This document shows, piece by piece, positions 15,892-24,047 of a stretch of DNA of 64,000 bases (position 1 is the first letter of the stretch; each line of letters opens with the position of its first letter). The notes below the pieces were generated by a model that saw only the letters and a list, made by a program, of their open reading frames with translations, did no database searches and was not told the DNA's origin. This DNA is from Lichenicoccus sp964247695 (GTDB taxonomy: Bacteria; Pseudomonadota; Alphaproteobacteria; Acetobacterales; Acetobacteraceae): NCBI GenBank assembly GCA_964247695.1, contig CAXTVI010000022.1, positions 1 through 64,000 on the forward strand. The letters run 5' to 3'. The translations under genes were made by a program, and so were the position numbers.

Positions 15892-17172
15892 CTATGGGCT
15901 CGGCGGATGCGGCGCGGGAGCTGCCGGCGCCGTGCGACTCGGGAGCGCAGGTGGTCGCGGCAGCAATGCGATGAGGCTACCGCTCGCATGCATGCTGCCG
16001 GCCTGTATCGCGGCGTCCTCGCCCCAGCCAAAGAACACATCAGCGCGAGCAGGCCCGGTGATATCCTTGCCGAGATCCTGCGCCAGCAAAAGCCGCTGCA
16101 GCTTCATTCCCGACGACGTCGCGCTGTCGATCCAGAGCAGCGCGCCGAGCGGCAGGTAATTGCGGTCGATCGCGGCGGAACGCAGCGGAATGAGATCGAG
16201 GCCGAGCGCGCCGGGCGGCCCCTGGTCCGGCCGAAGATCGGTAATTATTCGGAAAAATACATAATTTGCATTCTCCTCCATCAGCGCCTGCGCCTGCTCG
16301 GGATGCGCACCAAGCCAGGCGCGAATCGTTTGCATGCTGATGCCGTCAGGCGGCAATTGGCCCCGCTCCAGCAGCAGCCGGCCGAGTGGGGTGTAGGGCG
16401 CGCCGTTGCGGCCCGCATAACCCACGCGCACGATCTCGCCTGTTGGCAGACGTATGCGTCCGGAACCCTGTATCTGCAGGAAGAACAGGTCCACCGGATC
16501 GGCGAGCCAGAGAATTTCGAGCCCGCGGCCGTCCAGCGCGCCATGGTCGATCTGCAACCGGGTTGGATATGGCACCACATGGCCGTCCTGCACCCGGCCG
16601 GTGATCGCGGCGCCATGCGCGTCGTGCACCGTGATCAGGTCCGGCGGCCGCTGATAGACCGCAACCTGATGCGCCGCGTCACGCGTCAGCGACCCTTTGA
16701 ATTCCGGCTCGAAATACCCGGTGAACCGAGCCGTTTCCTGCCCCGAATCACCAACCGCATACGGCTGCAGCCAGGCGGCGATGACCTGGCGCAGCGCCGC
16801 CGCGTCGTCGCCGGGAACACGCTGCACTGCCTGACAGAATCCGGCCCAGTCGCCGGACTTTCCGCCCGCCGCGGCGGCGGCCCCGGCCCCTCCGAGCGAC
16901 GTCTCCGGCGGCAGCAGCGCGAGCCTGTGGCACTGGTCGAGCAGAGCCGGCAGCATGGTTTCGAGCCGATCTGCCTGCCAGCCCGGCAGGCTGTCAAAGG
17001 GGACCGCGCGCAGCGTCAGCCGGGGCGGAAGCGATGGTTGCTGCACGCATCCCGACAGCGGACCGGCGAGCAGGAATGCACGCAGGGCGAGCACGAAGTG
17101 CCGGGGCACAGCCTGCCGCCAGTTGATGGGACCGTCCTTGTTCCCGGGCGTCGCCCGGGCCGCCGCAGCCAT
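15892..17172 (-). CDS. mltA: Membrane-bound lytic murein transglycosylase A (MltA)
   Basis: A 426-residue lipoprotein that cleaves peptidoglycan between MurNAc and GlcNAc with formation of 1,6-anhydro ends. The signal ends in a lipobox-like LLAGPLSGC. The MltA domain shows RFTGYFEPEF (about 165), DPVDLFFLQIQGSGRI (about 260) and the 3D-type C-terminal barrel with LLLAQDLGKDITGPARADVF and GWGEDAAIQAGSM, the Asp in ARADVFFG being the conserved catalytic residue. The start at 17172 lies 5 bases after the stop of the Tim44-domain gene, so the two are translationally close; the frame is open further upstream but would overlap that gene. The mltA-Tim44 pairing beside secB is common in alphaproteobacteria. 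Confidence 0.93.
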   Translation of the reverse strand: MAAAARATPGNKDGPINWRQAVPRHFVLALRAFLLAGPLSGCVQQPSLPPRLTLRAVPFDSLPGWQADRLETMLPALLDQCHRLALLPPETSLGGAGAAAAAGGKSGDWAGFCQAVQRVPGDDAAALRQVIAAWLQPYAVGDSGQETARFTGYFEPEFKGSLTRDAAHQVAVYQRPPDLITVHDAHGAAITGRVQDGHVVPYPTRLQIDHGALDGRGLEILWLADPVDLFFLQIQGSGRIRLPTGEIVRVGYAGRNGAPYTPLGRLLLERGQLPPDGISMQTIRAWLGAHPEQAQALMEENANYVFFRIITDLRPDQGPPGALGLDLIPLRSAAIDRNYLPLGALLWIDSATSSGMKLQRLLLAQDLGKDITGPARADVFFGWGEDAAIQAGSMHASGSLIALLPRPPALPSRTAPAAPAPHPPSP

Positions 17173-17177
17173 CCGGA

Positions 17178-17879
17178 TCAGGCGCTGCGTGCGTTCGCGA
17201 GGCGCCAGTTCGGGCCGGCGGCACTTCCGGCTGCATCGAGCAGCCGCTCGAACGTCCAAAGGTCGGCGAGTTCGGTGGTGGCATCGGCGCCGGAGACGGG
17301 CTGCCCGTCGCGGCCCAGCACCAGGCTGACCTGGTCGGAGACGAACTTCACGTCGATGGACGCCAGCCACAGGCCGGCGCGCTCGGTCAGCGCGGCATCG
17401 ACGATGTCGGCATGCAGGATGGTGCGGATCTCGGCGCGCTGCGTCTCTCCGGCCTGCTCGCGGGCGCTGATCGCGGCATCAAAGGCGGTGTAGGCGCTCT
17501 CGGTCAGGTTCGCGCGCAGCGTGGTCCGGTCACCCTCGGCAAACGCCTGCACGATCTTGCGGAACGCCGCCTCGGCGCCGCGCACGAAGGAGGCCCCATC
17601 GAAGCTGCGGTCGCGCTCGCGTATGCGGGCGAGCCGGAGCCCGACCGGGCCGGTCGGATCCGGCAGCGGACGCTCGGCGGCGGCGGCGGGCTCGGCCCGC
17701 CCGTCGATGACCGGAGCGGCCTGCTTGCGTCCGGGCATCCCCGGCGCGGTCTGGCCAACCGGCGGGCGCTGCAGGCCGGTCTGCTTGCCCAAGATACCGC
17801 GCAGGCGCACCACGAGGAATGCCGCGATCAGGCCCAGCAGGACGAGGTCGACCGGAAAATGGCCCGCCGTGAAATCCAT
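17178..17879 (-). CDS. Tim44/TimA domain-containing membrane-associated protein
   Basis: A 233-residue protein with one N-terminal membrane segment (VDLVLLGLIAAFLVVRLRGIL), a proline-rich linker, and a C-terminal Tim44-like domain from about 95 with FVRGAEAAFRKIVQAFAEGD and the closing DLWTFERLLDAAG. In mitochondria Tim44 recruits Hsp70 to the import channel; the bacterial TimA homologues are membrane-bound but their job is not settled. The ATG at 17879 was chosen because it starts the membrane helix directly; 27 extra residues upstream are arginine-rich and unlikely. It precedes mltA with a 5-base gap, and is divergent from the histidine phosphatase and secB genes. Confidence 0.9.
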   Translation of the reverse strand: MDFTAGHFPVDLVLLGLIAAFLVVRLRGILGKQTGLQRPPVGQTAPGMPGRKQAAPVIDGRAEPAAAAERPLPDPTGPVGLRLARIRERDRSFDGASFVRGAEAAFRKIVQAFAEGDRTTLRANLTESAYTAFDAAISAREQAGETQRAEIRTILHADIVDAALTERAGLWLASIDVKFVSDQVSLVLGRDGQPVSGADATTELADLWTFERLLDAAGSAAGPNWRLANARSA

Positions 17880-17998
17880 GATCGTGTCTCTTCTCTCCCG
17901 TGACCGTCCGTGGGCCCGGCGACGAGGCTTGCAGATAGGCTGTCGTCCGGCACGAGACAACAGTTGCGGCGGGATTAGCCGGGGCGTATCGGGCGGCC

Positions 17999-18553
17999 AT
18001 GATCGTGCTGCGGCATTGCCAGAGCGAGTTCAACCTGCACTTCACCCGCACCCGGTGCGATCCCGGCATCGTCGACCCGGGGCTCACGCCGCTCGGCGAG
18101 GAGCAGGCCAGGCAGTCCGCCCTCGCCCTCGACGGGATCGAGATCACCCGGATCCTGGTCTCGCCCTACACGCGCGCCCTGCAGACGGCTGCGCCGATCG
18201 CGCGGGCGCGCGGCCTCACTCCGCTGGTGACGCCGCTGATCGGCGAGCGCTGCGCCTTCATCTGCGACATCGGCACGCCGGCCAGCGTGCTCGCCGGGCG
18301 ATGGCCGGAGATCGACTTCAGCCATCTCGGCGAGGTGTGGTGGCCGCAGGTGACCGAGGTCGAGGACGACGTGGTGGAACGGGCCGACCGGTTCCGCCGG
18401 GAGATGAGCCCGCCGGCACAAGCCGGCACGACCCTGGTTGTCTCGCACTGGGGCTTCCTGCTGGCGCTCTCCGGCACCAGCCTGCAGAATGGCTGCTTCC
18501 TGCGCATCGACCCGGCCAGTCGGCCAGCGATGCCGCTGGTCTGGCAGCATTGA
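17999..18553 (+). CDS. Histidine phosphatase family protein with altered RHG motif
   Basis: A 184-residue member of the phosphoglycerate-mutase-like histidine phosphatase superfamily. The motif that normally reads RHGxTxxN is here LRHCQSEFN (about 4-12), with Cys replacing Gly but the phospho-accepting His kept. ILVSPYTRALQTAAPI (about 51-66) supplies the second Arg, and VVSHWGFLLAL (about 148-158) the second catalytic His. The acid residue lies in the ERCAFICDIG region (about 84). Substrate is unknown. It begins at ATG 17999 between the divergent Tim44 gene and secB. Confidence 0.85.
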   Translation: MIVLRHCQSEFNLHFTRTRCDPGIVDPGLTPLGEEQARQSALALDGIEITRILVSPYTRALQTAAPIARARGLTPLVTPLIGERCAFICDIGTPASVLAGRWPEIDFSHLGEVWWPQVTEVEDDVVERADRFRREMSPPAQAGTTLVVSHWGFLLALSGTSLQNGCFLRIDPASRPAMPLVWQH

Positions 18554-18717
18554 TCGCCGGCCGGAGCATGATGGCGCCGGTTTAGCGCCGCTCCCTGGCC
18601 ACCGCGGGTGTATGGTCCGGCTGCTGGCCTCGCCGGACGCGGCATGCTACCCGCGCGCTCCGAAGGCGAACCCCCTCTTCCCACCGCAAACCAAGTCCGC
18701 CTTCCCGGGAGATCCTG

Positions 18718-19233
18718 ATGTCCGAGACCGCCAACGCCGCCGCATCGCCGCCGGCCCTGCCGCTGACGATGAACCTGCAATACACCAAGGACCTCTCCTT
18801 CGAGGTCCCGGCCGGCGCCGAGATCTTCGCGACGTTGCGCTCGAACCCGCAGATCGCGGTGAACATCGACGTGCAGGCCAACCGCCTGCAGCAGGACCAG
18901 GCCGTGTTCGAGATCGTGCTCGCGATCAAGACCGAAGCCACCGAACCGGCCAACGACGCCGGCACCGCACCGCGCGTGGTGTTCATCGCCGAGCTGGCCT
19001 ATGCCGCGGTGGTGACGCTCAACGAGGTGCCCGACAACATGATCGAGCCGCTGCTTCTGGTCGAGGTGCCGCGGCTGATCTTCCCGTACGCCCGCAACAT
19101 CATCAGCGAGGTGACGCGCGACGGCGGCTTCCCGCCGGTGGTGCTGCAGCCGATCGACTTCGTCAGCCTGTGGCAGGCCAAGCGGGGACAGAACAATGCA
19201 GCGCAGGTTTCAACCCAGACCGGCCACGCCTGA
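18718..19233 (+). CDS. secB: Protein-export chaperone SecB
   Basis: A 171-residue cytosolic chaperone that keeps preproteins unfolded and hands them to SecA. It matches SecB throughout: YTKDLSFEVP (about 21-30), PQIAVNIDVQANRLQQD (about 45-61), FIAELAYAAVVTLNEVPDN (about 90-108) and the C-terminal block LLVEVPRLIFPYARNIISEV (about 115-134), followed by DGGFPPVVLQPIDF. Length is normal. The upstream neighbour is the histidine phosphatase and, beyond it, the divergent Tim44-mltA pair, a neighbourhood with secB known from many alphaproteobacteria. GGGAG and AGATC precede the ATG. Confidence 0.97.
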   Translation: MSETANAAASPPALPLTMNLQYTKDLSFEVPAGAEIFATLRSNPQIAVNIDVQANRLQQDQAVFEIVLAIKTEATEPANDAGTAPRVVFIAELAYAAVVTLNEVPDNMIEPLLLVEVPRLIFPYARNIISEVTRDGGFPPVVLQPIDFVSLWQAKRGQNNAAQVSTQTGHA

Positions 19234-19240
19234 AAACCCC

Positions 19241-20443
19241 TCAGCTGCGCGGGTCGGAATGCAGCTTGAACAGCATCCCCTGCGCCCGCACGCCTAGCTC
19301 GCCGTTGAGCGGGCCCTGTGCGGGGCCGTGCAGGATGACTTGTTCGCTGGTGGCGTTGGTGGCCAGCCCGCTGGTGGTGGTGGCGTCCAGTCGGCACGTG
19401 CCGCCCGGCTCGCAGCGGAAGCTGCCGTCGAGGCCGGTGCTGCCCAGGCGCGAGATGCCAAGCCAGCTATCGACCAGGGCGCCGTCCTGGTCGGCCAGCA
19501 GCGACAGGCGGCCGTCCAGGCTCTGGTTGTCCATGACGAGCGAGACCGGCACGTCGTAGGACGACACCGGCAGCAGGTTGGGCACGTTCAGGTCCGCCCC
19601 CATGCCGCCCAGCGTTGCCGCCATGCCGTGCAGCGCCTGGGTCCAGAAGGCGCGCGCCTGCTCGCCGAACCCGGGATCGCCGTCGATGTCGGCGCCGACG
19701 CCGTAGGCATAGAACACGCTCCGCCGCAGCCAGGTGCCGAGCTTCTGGCCCAGACTGCCCAGAGCGGGGTTGCCAAGCGCATCCGGCCCGGGTGCTGCTC
19801 CGGGCGGATGGATGACGGAACCGAGATCGCTGTTCTCGGCCATGTCGGAATAGACGATGGCCCGCACGGTGACCCGGCTCGCGGAGAAGCGGCCCTCGTC
19901 GGAGGCGAGCGCCCTGATGATGTCCTTGTGCGGCGCATCCGACGCGTTGATCCGCACCGCGTCGGCCGGACGCCTGGCCTGCTGGTAGATCGCGGTCAGC
20001 GCCGCTCCCATGCCGCCGAGGAAGAATTTCTGCTGGTCGCCGATGCCCGCCTCCGGGTTGCGGCTGAACAGGTAGCTCCGGCCGGCGATGTCGGCCTTCT
20101 GCGCCGCGGTGTATGCCGGCCAGCAGGCGGACCAGATCTCGCTGCTCTGCCCGTTCGCCGGCGACAGCCGCACCACGGTGACGCGCTCGCCCGGCGACAG
20201 CGTCGCCCGCAGCTTGATCGCGAGCTTGCGCGCCCAGTCGACCTGGCCCTCGACCATCATCATGTCGTCGACATAGACCACCGTCTGCCGCACGCTCTGG
20301 GTCCGGCAGAAGGCCGGGTCGAGCCCATCCGGCCCGAACAGGGCGGCACGCGCCGGCATCGCCGCCACCATCAGCGGCACCAGCATGGCGAGCATCGCAC
20401 CCAGCCGGCCGGCCTTCGTCCGCCACGGAGCCAGGTTCCGCAT
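19241..20443 (-). CDS. Exported VWA-like protein, third gene of an uncharacterised envelope operon
   Basis: A 400-residue protein with signal peptide (LAMLVPLMVAAMPARA) that I do not assign to a named family. The segment TVVYVDDMMMVEGQVDWARK (about 50-70) followed by RVTVVRLSPANG, and later ASRVTVRAIVYSDMAENSD (about 175-195), resembles the strand and SD-motif pattern of von Willebrand A domains, but the DxSxS metal site is degenerate (VDDMM). A C-terminal third is beta-rich with a CEPGGTC pair of cysteines. The start ATG 20443 is one base beyond the stop of the upstream membrane-protein gene, so translation is coupled. Export to the periplasm is inferred from the signal. Confidence 0.65.
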   Translation of the reverse strand: MRNLAPWRTKAGRLGAMLAMLVPLMVAAMPARAALFGPDGLDPAFCRTQSVRQTVVYVDDMMMVEGQVDWARKLAIKLRATLSPGERVTVVRLSPANGQSSEIWSACWPAYTAAQKADIAGRSYLFSRNPEAGIGDQQKFFLGGMGAALTAIYQQARRPADAVRINASDAPHKDIIRALASDEGRFSASRVTVRAIVYSDMAENSDLGSVIHPPGAAPGPDALGNPALGSLGQKLGTWLRRSVFYAYGVGADIDGDPGFGEQARAFWTQALHGMAATLGGMGADLNVPNLLPVSSYDVPVSLVMDNQSLDGRLSLLADQDGALVDSWLGISRLGSTGLDGSFRCEPGGTCRLDATTTSGLATNATSEQVILHGPAQGPLNGELGVRAQGMLFKLHSDPRS

Positions 20444-20444
20444 C

Positions 20445-21812
20445 TCAGGTTTCCAGTTCGGACAGCAGCCCGCGATCGACGGTGAGCCGGGCCGGCGGCG
20501 TCGGCTCGCCCGCCAGCACGACGGCGCCCGTACTGTCGCCCCGCGCGCGAGTCTGGGCCGCGGCCAATGCTGCGCGGTAGTGCTCGGCATTGATGCGCAC
20601 CGAGGCGGTGATGGCATCACGGATCGCCCGGTCGCGCGCCTCGACCTGGTCGAACAGCGCCTTGTGCGGGATCGCGCTGTCGCCGCGGCTGCGCGATGCC
20701 AGCTCGGTCTCGCGCAGTTCCTTGGCGGTGCGCGCCTCGATCTGCAGGATGCGGGCATCGGCCCTCTTGCGCAGCCGGTGATAGCGCCGCCACGCGATCC
20801 GGCGTTGTCCGGTCGCATCCATGTAGTCCGGGTCGATGTCATGCGAGACATAGGCCAGGAAGATGCCGACCAGCCAAGCCGCGAGGTTGGCCAGCAGCGA
20901 AAGCAGTACGTCGATGCCGGGATCGCTCTGCACCGCCACGTCCGCGCCGAGGATGTTCGGGCCGGCCTGCTCGCGCAGGACATGCAGCGCCGCCATGTAG
21001 CGCGAGCCGCCGGCGGCCCCGAGCACCACCAGCAGGGCGAGGGTGGACAGCGCGAGGAAGCGCCAGTCGGCGATGCGCTTGATGCGCTCGGCATGGTGTC
21101 CGAACCGGTGCGTCCATTGCTTGAGGATGGCGCCGTGGCCATGCGAGGCAAAGGCGAGCAGGCCAGCCAGGATCAGCGTCGTGCCGGCCGCGATCGCCGG
21201 CACGCCGAAGAACAGGAAGAAGGTGGTGTAGTTGATCAGCCACTCGGTGATGCCGACGCAGACCATCGCCAGCCAGTAGACCGGATGATACGCGATCATC
21301 ACGGCGCCACGGTTGCCGTTGGCGTCGCTGTAGCGGCGGAACCGCGCGTCCGCCTCCTCGAAACGGGCGCGGCGCTCGCGGTAGCGATGGTTCTGTTCCA
21401 TCTCGCGCTCGACCTGGGCCACGTCCTCGTCCCGCCGCCGGGTCAGGTCGCCCTGCTCGTGCTGCAGCCGCGCGGCGCCGCTCAGCGCATCCTGGTGCGG
21501 ACCGAGCCGGGCATCGAAGCGCGAACGGACCTGCTTCCATTCCGACAGCAGCGCACGCGCCGGCTCCAGCACGGCGCCGCGCATGCCGGGCGTGAAGCCG
21601 CGCGCATCCGCCTGCGTCGGGCCGGACTGTCCGGGCACCGCCTGCCGGCTCTCGCTCTGCGCCGCCTCGGCCAGCCGCTCGGGCGCCACCAGGAGGCCGC
21701 GCGCCCGGTCCGGCGTGAACGCCATCGCCTCCTGGAACGCCGCCTGCAACGGATCCGGATGGCTGGGGGTGCTAGGCAGGCCGAGGGCCATGCGCATCTC
21801 CGGACGGCTCAA
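20445..21812 (-). CDS. Membrane protein with coiled coils, second gene of an uncharacterised envelope operon
   Basis: A 455-residue protein not assigned to a family. Residues about 85-165 are rich in Arg, Glu and Ala and predicted coiled coil (RRRDEDVAQVEREMEQNHRY). Four hydrophobic helices follow: WLAMVCVGITEWLI, FFLFFGVPAIAAGTTLILA, FLALSTLALLVVLGAAG and LANLAAWLVGIFLAYVSHD. A second charged helical region (about 330-410) extends into the cytosol or periplasm. The layout recalls integral-membrane organisers rather than transporters. Its start overlaps the OmpA lipoprotein stop by 4 bases (21809-21812), and its stop is one base before the next gene's start, so all three should be made in fixed proportion. 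Confidence 0.65.
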   Translation of the reverse strand: MSRPEMRMALGLPSTPSHPDPLQAAFQEAMAFTPDRARGLLVAPERLAEAAQSESRQAVPGQSGPTQADARGFTPGMRGAVLEPARALLSEWKQVRSRFDARLGPHQDALSGAARLQHEQGDLTRRRDEDVAQVEREMEQNHRYRERRARFEEADARFRRYSDANGNRGAVMIAYHPVYWLAMVCVGITEWLINYTTFFLFFGVPAIAAGTTLILAGLLAFASHGHGAILKQWTHRFGHHAERIKRIADWRFLALSTLALLVVLGAAGGSRYMAALHVLREQAGPNILGADVAVQSDPGIDVLLSLLANLAAWLVGIFLAYVSHDIDPDYMDATGQRRIAWRRYHRLRKRADARILQIEARTAKELRETELASRSRGDSAIPHKALFDQVEARDRAIRDAITASVRINAEHYRAALAAAQTRARGDSTGAVVLAGEPTPPARLTVDRGLLSELET

Positions 21813-22516
21813 TAGGTGACGGGGGCGCCGAACGGGGCGCGGGTTACGGTCTCGGGCGCGCGCGGCTGCACCCTTACCACCTGCAGGCGCCTTGCGCGCA
21901 GCGCGAGCGGCGATGGGTGCCGGGCGGCAAGCACCCCGTCGACGGCGCGACGGCTCGGGCCGATCAGGAACTCGACCCGCCGGTTGCGGGCGCGCGATGC
22001 CTCGTCGTCGCCACCGCCCGCCACCGGCTCGCGCAGGCCGACGCCCACGGCCTCGAACTCCGAGCGTGGCAGGCCGGCTGCCACCAGCTCGCGGACGATC
22101 TCGCGGGCCCGTCGCTGCGACAGCGCGAGGTTGTAGGAATCGCTGCCGACATTGTCGGTATGGCCGACCACCGCGACATGCGGCGCACCGGTCGTGCCCG
22201 CACGCAGCCGCACGACAAGCGCCGCCAGCACCGGGGCTGCACCGGGCCGCGGATGATCGCGATCCGTATCGAAGAACACCCGGGCGTCATAGGTGAGGCT
22301 GGTCACGCGCATCGTGCCGCCGGCGACCGGCACGCTGAACTCTTCGACCTGCGGCTGGTCGACCTGCGGCTGGTCAGCCGATGGAACCGTCGCCGAGGTG
22401 GCGCTGGCGACGGACGTATGCGACGCCTCCTGGGCGGCCGGCGCGACAGTCCGGGTGTTGCAGCCCAGGCAGCAGGCGCACAGCAGGATCGGAAGAAGGC
22501 GCGCGGCACGGCTCAT
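21809..22516 (-). CDS. OmpA-family lipoprotein, first gene of an uncharacterised envelope operon
   Basis: A 235-residue lipoprotein: signal LLPILLCACCLGC with Cys19 as probable lipidation site, a Ser/Ala/Gln linker containing a duplicated DQPQV unit, and an OmpA C-like peptidoglycan-binding domain. That domain shows VAVVGHTDNVGSDSYNLALS (about 117-136), QRRAREIVRELVAAGLP and RARNRRVEFLI (about 183-193), including the Asp and Arg that bind diaminopimelate. The tail after the domain is basic (ALRARRLQVVRVQPRAPE). A good promoter lies at 22574-22602. The protein likely anchors a cell-wall-linked complex with the two downstream products. Confidence 0.85.
   Translation of the reverse strand: MSRAARLLPILLCACCLGCNTRTVAPAAQEASHTSVASATSATVPSADQPQVDQPQVEEFSVPVAGGTMRVTSLTYDARVFFDTDRDHPRPGAAPVLAALVVRLRAGTTGAPHVAVVGHTDNVGSDSYNLALSQRRAREIVRELVAAGLPRSEFEAVGVGLREPVAGGGDDEASRARNRRVEFLIGPSRRAVDGVLAARHPSPLALRARRLQVVRVQPRAPETVTRAPFGAPVTY
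22346..22375. repeat. Tandem 15-base duplication inside the OmpA lipoprotein gene
   Basis: GACCTGCGGCTGGTC occurs twice in a row at 22346-22360 and 22361-22375. In the reverse-strand gene it encodes DQPQV twice in the linker between lipid anchor and OmpA domain. It keeps the frame and may vary in copy number between strains. Confidence 0.8.
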
Positions 22517-22573
22517 GCCTCGAATATGCGGATCGCAACGACAGAGTCCAAGCGTTGCGGACGGTCCATTACG

Positions 22574-22602
22574 ATAATAGAACGTATAGCAGCCGGGGGC
22601 AA
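22574..22602 (-). promoter_or_regulatory. Sigma-70-type promoter of the three-gene envelope operon
   Basis: On the minus strand TTGCCC (22602-22597) and TATTAT (22579-22574) are 17 bases apart. The predicted start near 22567 gives a leader of about 50 bases before the lipoprotein ATG at 22516. The site lies in the gap after the DUF1345 gene, which would let the operon be transcribed independently. Confidence 0.5.
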
Positions 22603-22606
22603 GGTC

Positions 22607-23242
22607 CTAGCTTGCGAGCGAGGCCGCGATGTTGACGCCAAGCGCGATGATTGCCGTGTTGAACAAGTACGCCACCAGCGAGTGGGCCAGCACCAGCTTG
22701 CGCATCTCCGCACTCTGGGTCGTCACGTCGCTGACCTGGCTCGCGACCGCCATGCAAAACGAGAAGTACAGGAACTCCCCGTAGTCAGGCTTGTCGTTGC
22801 CGGGAAACAGCAGGCCCTTCCCGTCGCGCCAGAACTCGTGCGCGTAGTGCGTCGCGAAGATGGTGTGGATGAAGAACCAGGAGAGCAGCACGGTGGCGCC
22901 GGCCAGCGCCTCCGACCAAGGGGCGTGCGCCTTGCCGTGCGCCTGCGCCAGCTCGATGACGATGGCGCCGAGCGAGGCGAGTGCCGCCACGATGGTCACG
23001 AGCAGCACGCCCCAGTTGCCCTCGTCGAGCAGGTCGGCGACGCGGGCGAGACCCTCGGTGGTGGAGCGGCGCACCATGACCATGAAGGTGACGCCGTAGG
23101 CGAGCACGCCCAGGTTCCAGCCGATCAGGCAGGCGGTGATCGGACGCAGCTCGCGCCCCGCCACGACCGCCGCAAGCATGGCGACGACGATGCCCACCAC
23201 CAGCGAGGGGCGATGACGCAGGTGCCTCAGGCCAGCCGGCAT
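22607..23242 (-). CDS. DUF1345 domain-containing membrane protein
   Basis: A 211-residue integral membrane protein of the DUF1345 family, with about six hydrophobic segments: VVGIVVAMLAAVVAG, ITACLIGWNLGVLAYG, WGVLLVTIVAALASLGAIV, ATVLLSWFFIHTIFATHYAH, and two near the end. The conserved family motifs are WFFIHTIFATHYAHEF (about 122-137) and YGEFLYFSFCMAVASQVSDV (about 153-172). No transport or enzymatic role has been established that I know of; family members resemble predicted channels. It starts one base from the stop of the small membrane protein gene upstream and probably forms an operon with it. Confidence 0.9.
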   Translation of the reverse strand: MPAGLRHLRHRPSLVVGIVVAMLAAVVAGRELRPITACLIGWNLGVLAYGVTFMVMVRRSTTEGLARVADLLDEGNWGVLLVTIVAALASLGAIVIELAQAHGKAHAPWSEALAGATVLLSWFFIHTIFATHYAHEFWRDGKGLLFPGNDKPDYGEFLYFSFCMAVASQVSDVTTQSAEMRKLVLAHSLVAYLFNTAIIALGVNIAASLAS

Positions 23243-23243
23243 C

Positions 23244-23504
23244 CTACCAGCCGCGCCGAGCGCGCGAGCGCTGCCACATGAACACCAGCAGCAGGCCGCC
23301 GCCGACGAGCAGGATCGCCTCGGGGATGCTCAGGTGGCGCATCAGCCGGAACACCAGGCCATAGATCAGCGAGTGCACCAGCGCGGAGACGACCATGTTT
23401 GCGACCCAGCCGCCTGCATATCCGTGCTGGTATCCGTAGCCGCTGCCGAAGGCATGGTGGAAGGCGGCACGGTGGAACACCGCTGGTTGGATGAGAGCAT
23501 GCAT
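23244..23504 (-). CDS. Small membrane protein
   Basis: An 86-residue protein with a His/Gly/Tyr-rich N terminus (HAFGSGYGYQHGYAGG) followed by two hydrophobic segments, WVANMVVSALVHSLIYGLVF and AILLVGGGLLLVFMW, and a basic end RSRARRGW. I do not assign a family with certainty; it looks like small inner-membrane proteins annotated only as hypothetical. The gene ends one base before the DUF1345 start, which suggests co-expression and perhaps a joint membrane function. Confidence 0.6.
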   Translation of the reverse strand: MHALIQPAVFHRAAFHHAFGSGYGYQHGYAGGWVANMVVSALVHSLIYGLVFRLMRHLSIPEAILLVGGGLLLVFMWQRSRARRGW

Positions 23505-23579
23505 CGGCCGGATCTCGGTCTCTCTGGTGAAGCGGTTCGGCCAGAGAGATAGAGCGTCGCGCGCCGCAGCGTAAGCGCC

Positions 23580-24047
23580 CTATGCGCTGTGAAACAACAG
23601 TTCCTCCTCCAGTGTGGGTTCCTCTTCCATGGTGAGCCTGTGCAGGGTCTCGAACAGGGCGTTGCCGGTCATGCGGGACATGTCGAAGCCGCTGCTGCCC
23701 CCAAGCGCGCCGAAACGTAACGCGCCGGCCTCGGACTTGCCGACGAAGGCCATCGACCAGTTGCTGAAGGCCCGCGCCAGCACCGGCTCGAACGCCAGCA
23801 TCAGCACGTCACCGTGGTTGGGGTCCTGCTGGATCCGCTCGAAGGTCTGCTCGACCGCCGTGGCCGGCCCCTCGAGCACCTGGGCAAAGGCTCCTGCATT
23901 GAATATCAGTGCGCCGGTGACACCGAGGCGCTCGTTGCTGCGCCGGCTGCCCACGAGGATGCGCTCGACGACTGCCTCGACCTCCTCCGGTGAGCCTGGA
24001 ATGAGGTTGCGGCTGTAGTAGACCAGCCGGTGCAATAAATCGCTCAT
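23580..24047 (-). CDS. BLUF-domain blue-light photoreceptor
   Basis: A 155-residue single-domain flavin photosensor. The BLUF core is complete: the conserved Tyr in LHRLVYYSRN (about 5-14), the Asn in SRRSNERLGVTGALIF (about 35-50) and the Gln in FAQVLEG (about 54-60) that form the FAD hydrogen-bond switch. A Trp follows in FSNWSMAFVG (about 93-102), the site of the semi-conserved Trp/Met switch. The 50 residues beyond the core are acidic and carry no enzyme domain, so signalling must act on a partner. Its start overlaps the stop of the PAS-GGDEF-EAL gene by 4 bases, making that enzyme the obvious partner. Confidence 0.93.
   Translation of the reverse strand: MSDLLHRLVYYSRNLIPGSPEEVEAVVERILVGSRRSNERLGVTGALIFNAGAFAQVLEGPATAVEQTFERIQQDPNHGDVLMLAFEPVLARAFSNWSMAFVGKSEAGALRFGALGGSSGFDMSRMTGNALFETLHRLTMEEEPTLEEELLFHSA

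Noticed and set aside
19241..22516. Reading the OmpA/membrane/VWA-like trio as a Zorya or Tol-type system
   Set aside because: There is no MotA/ExbB-like proton channel, no helicase or nuclease gene, and the OmpA protein is a lipoprotein rather than a MotB-like membrane stator.
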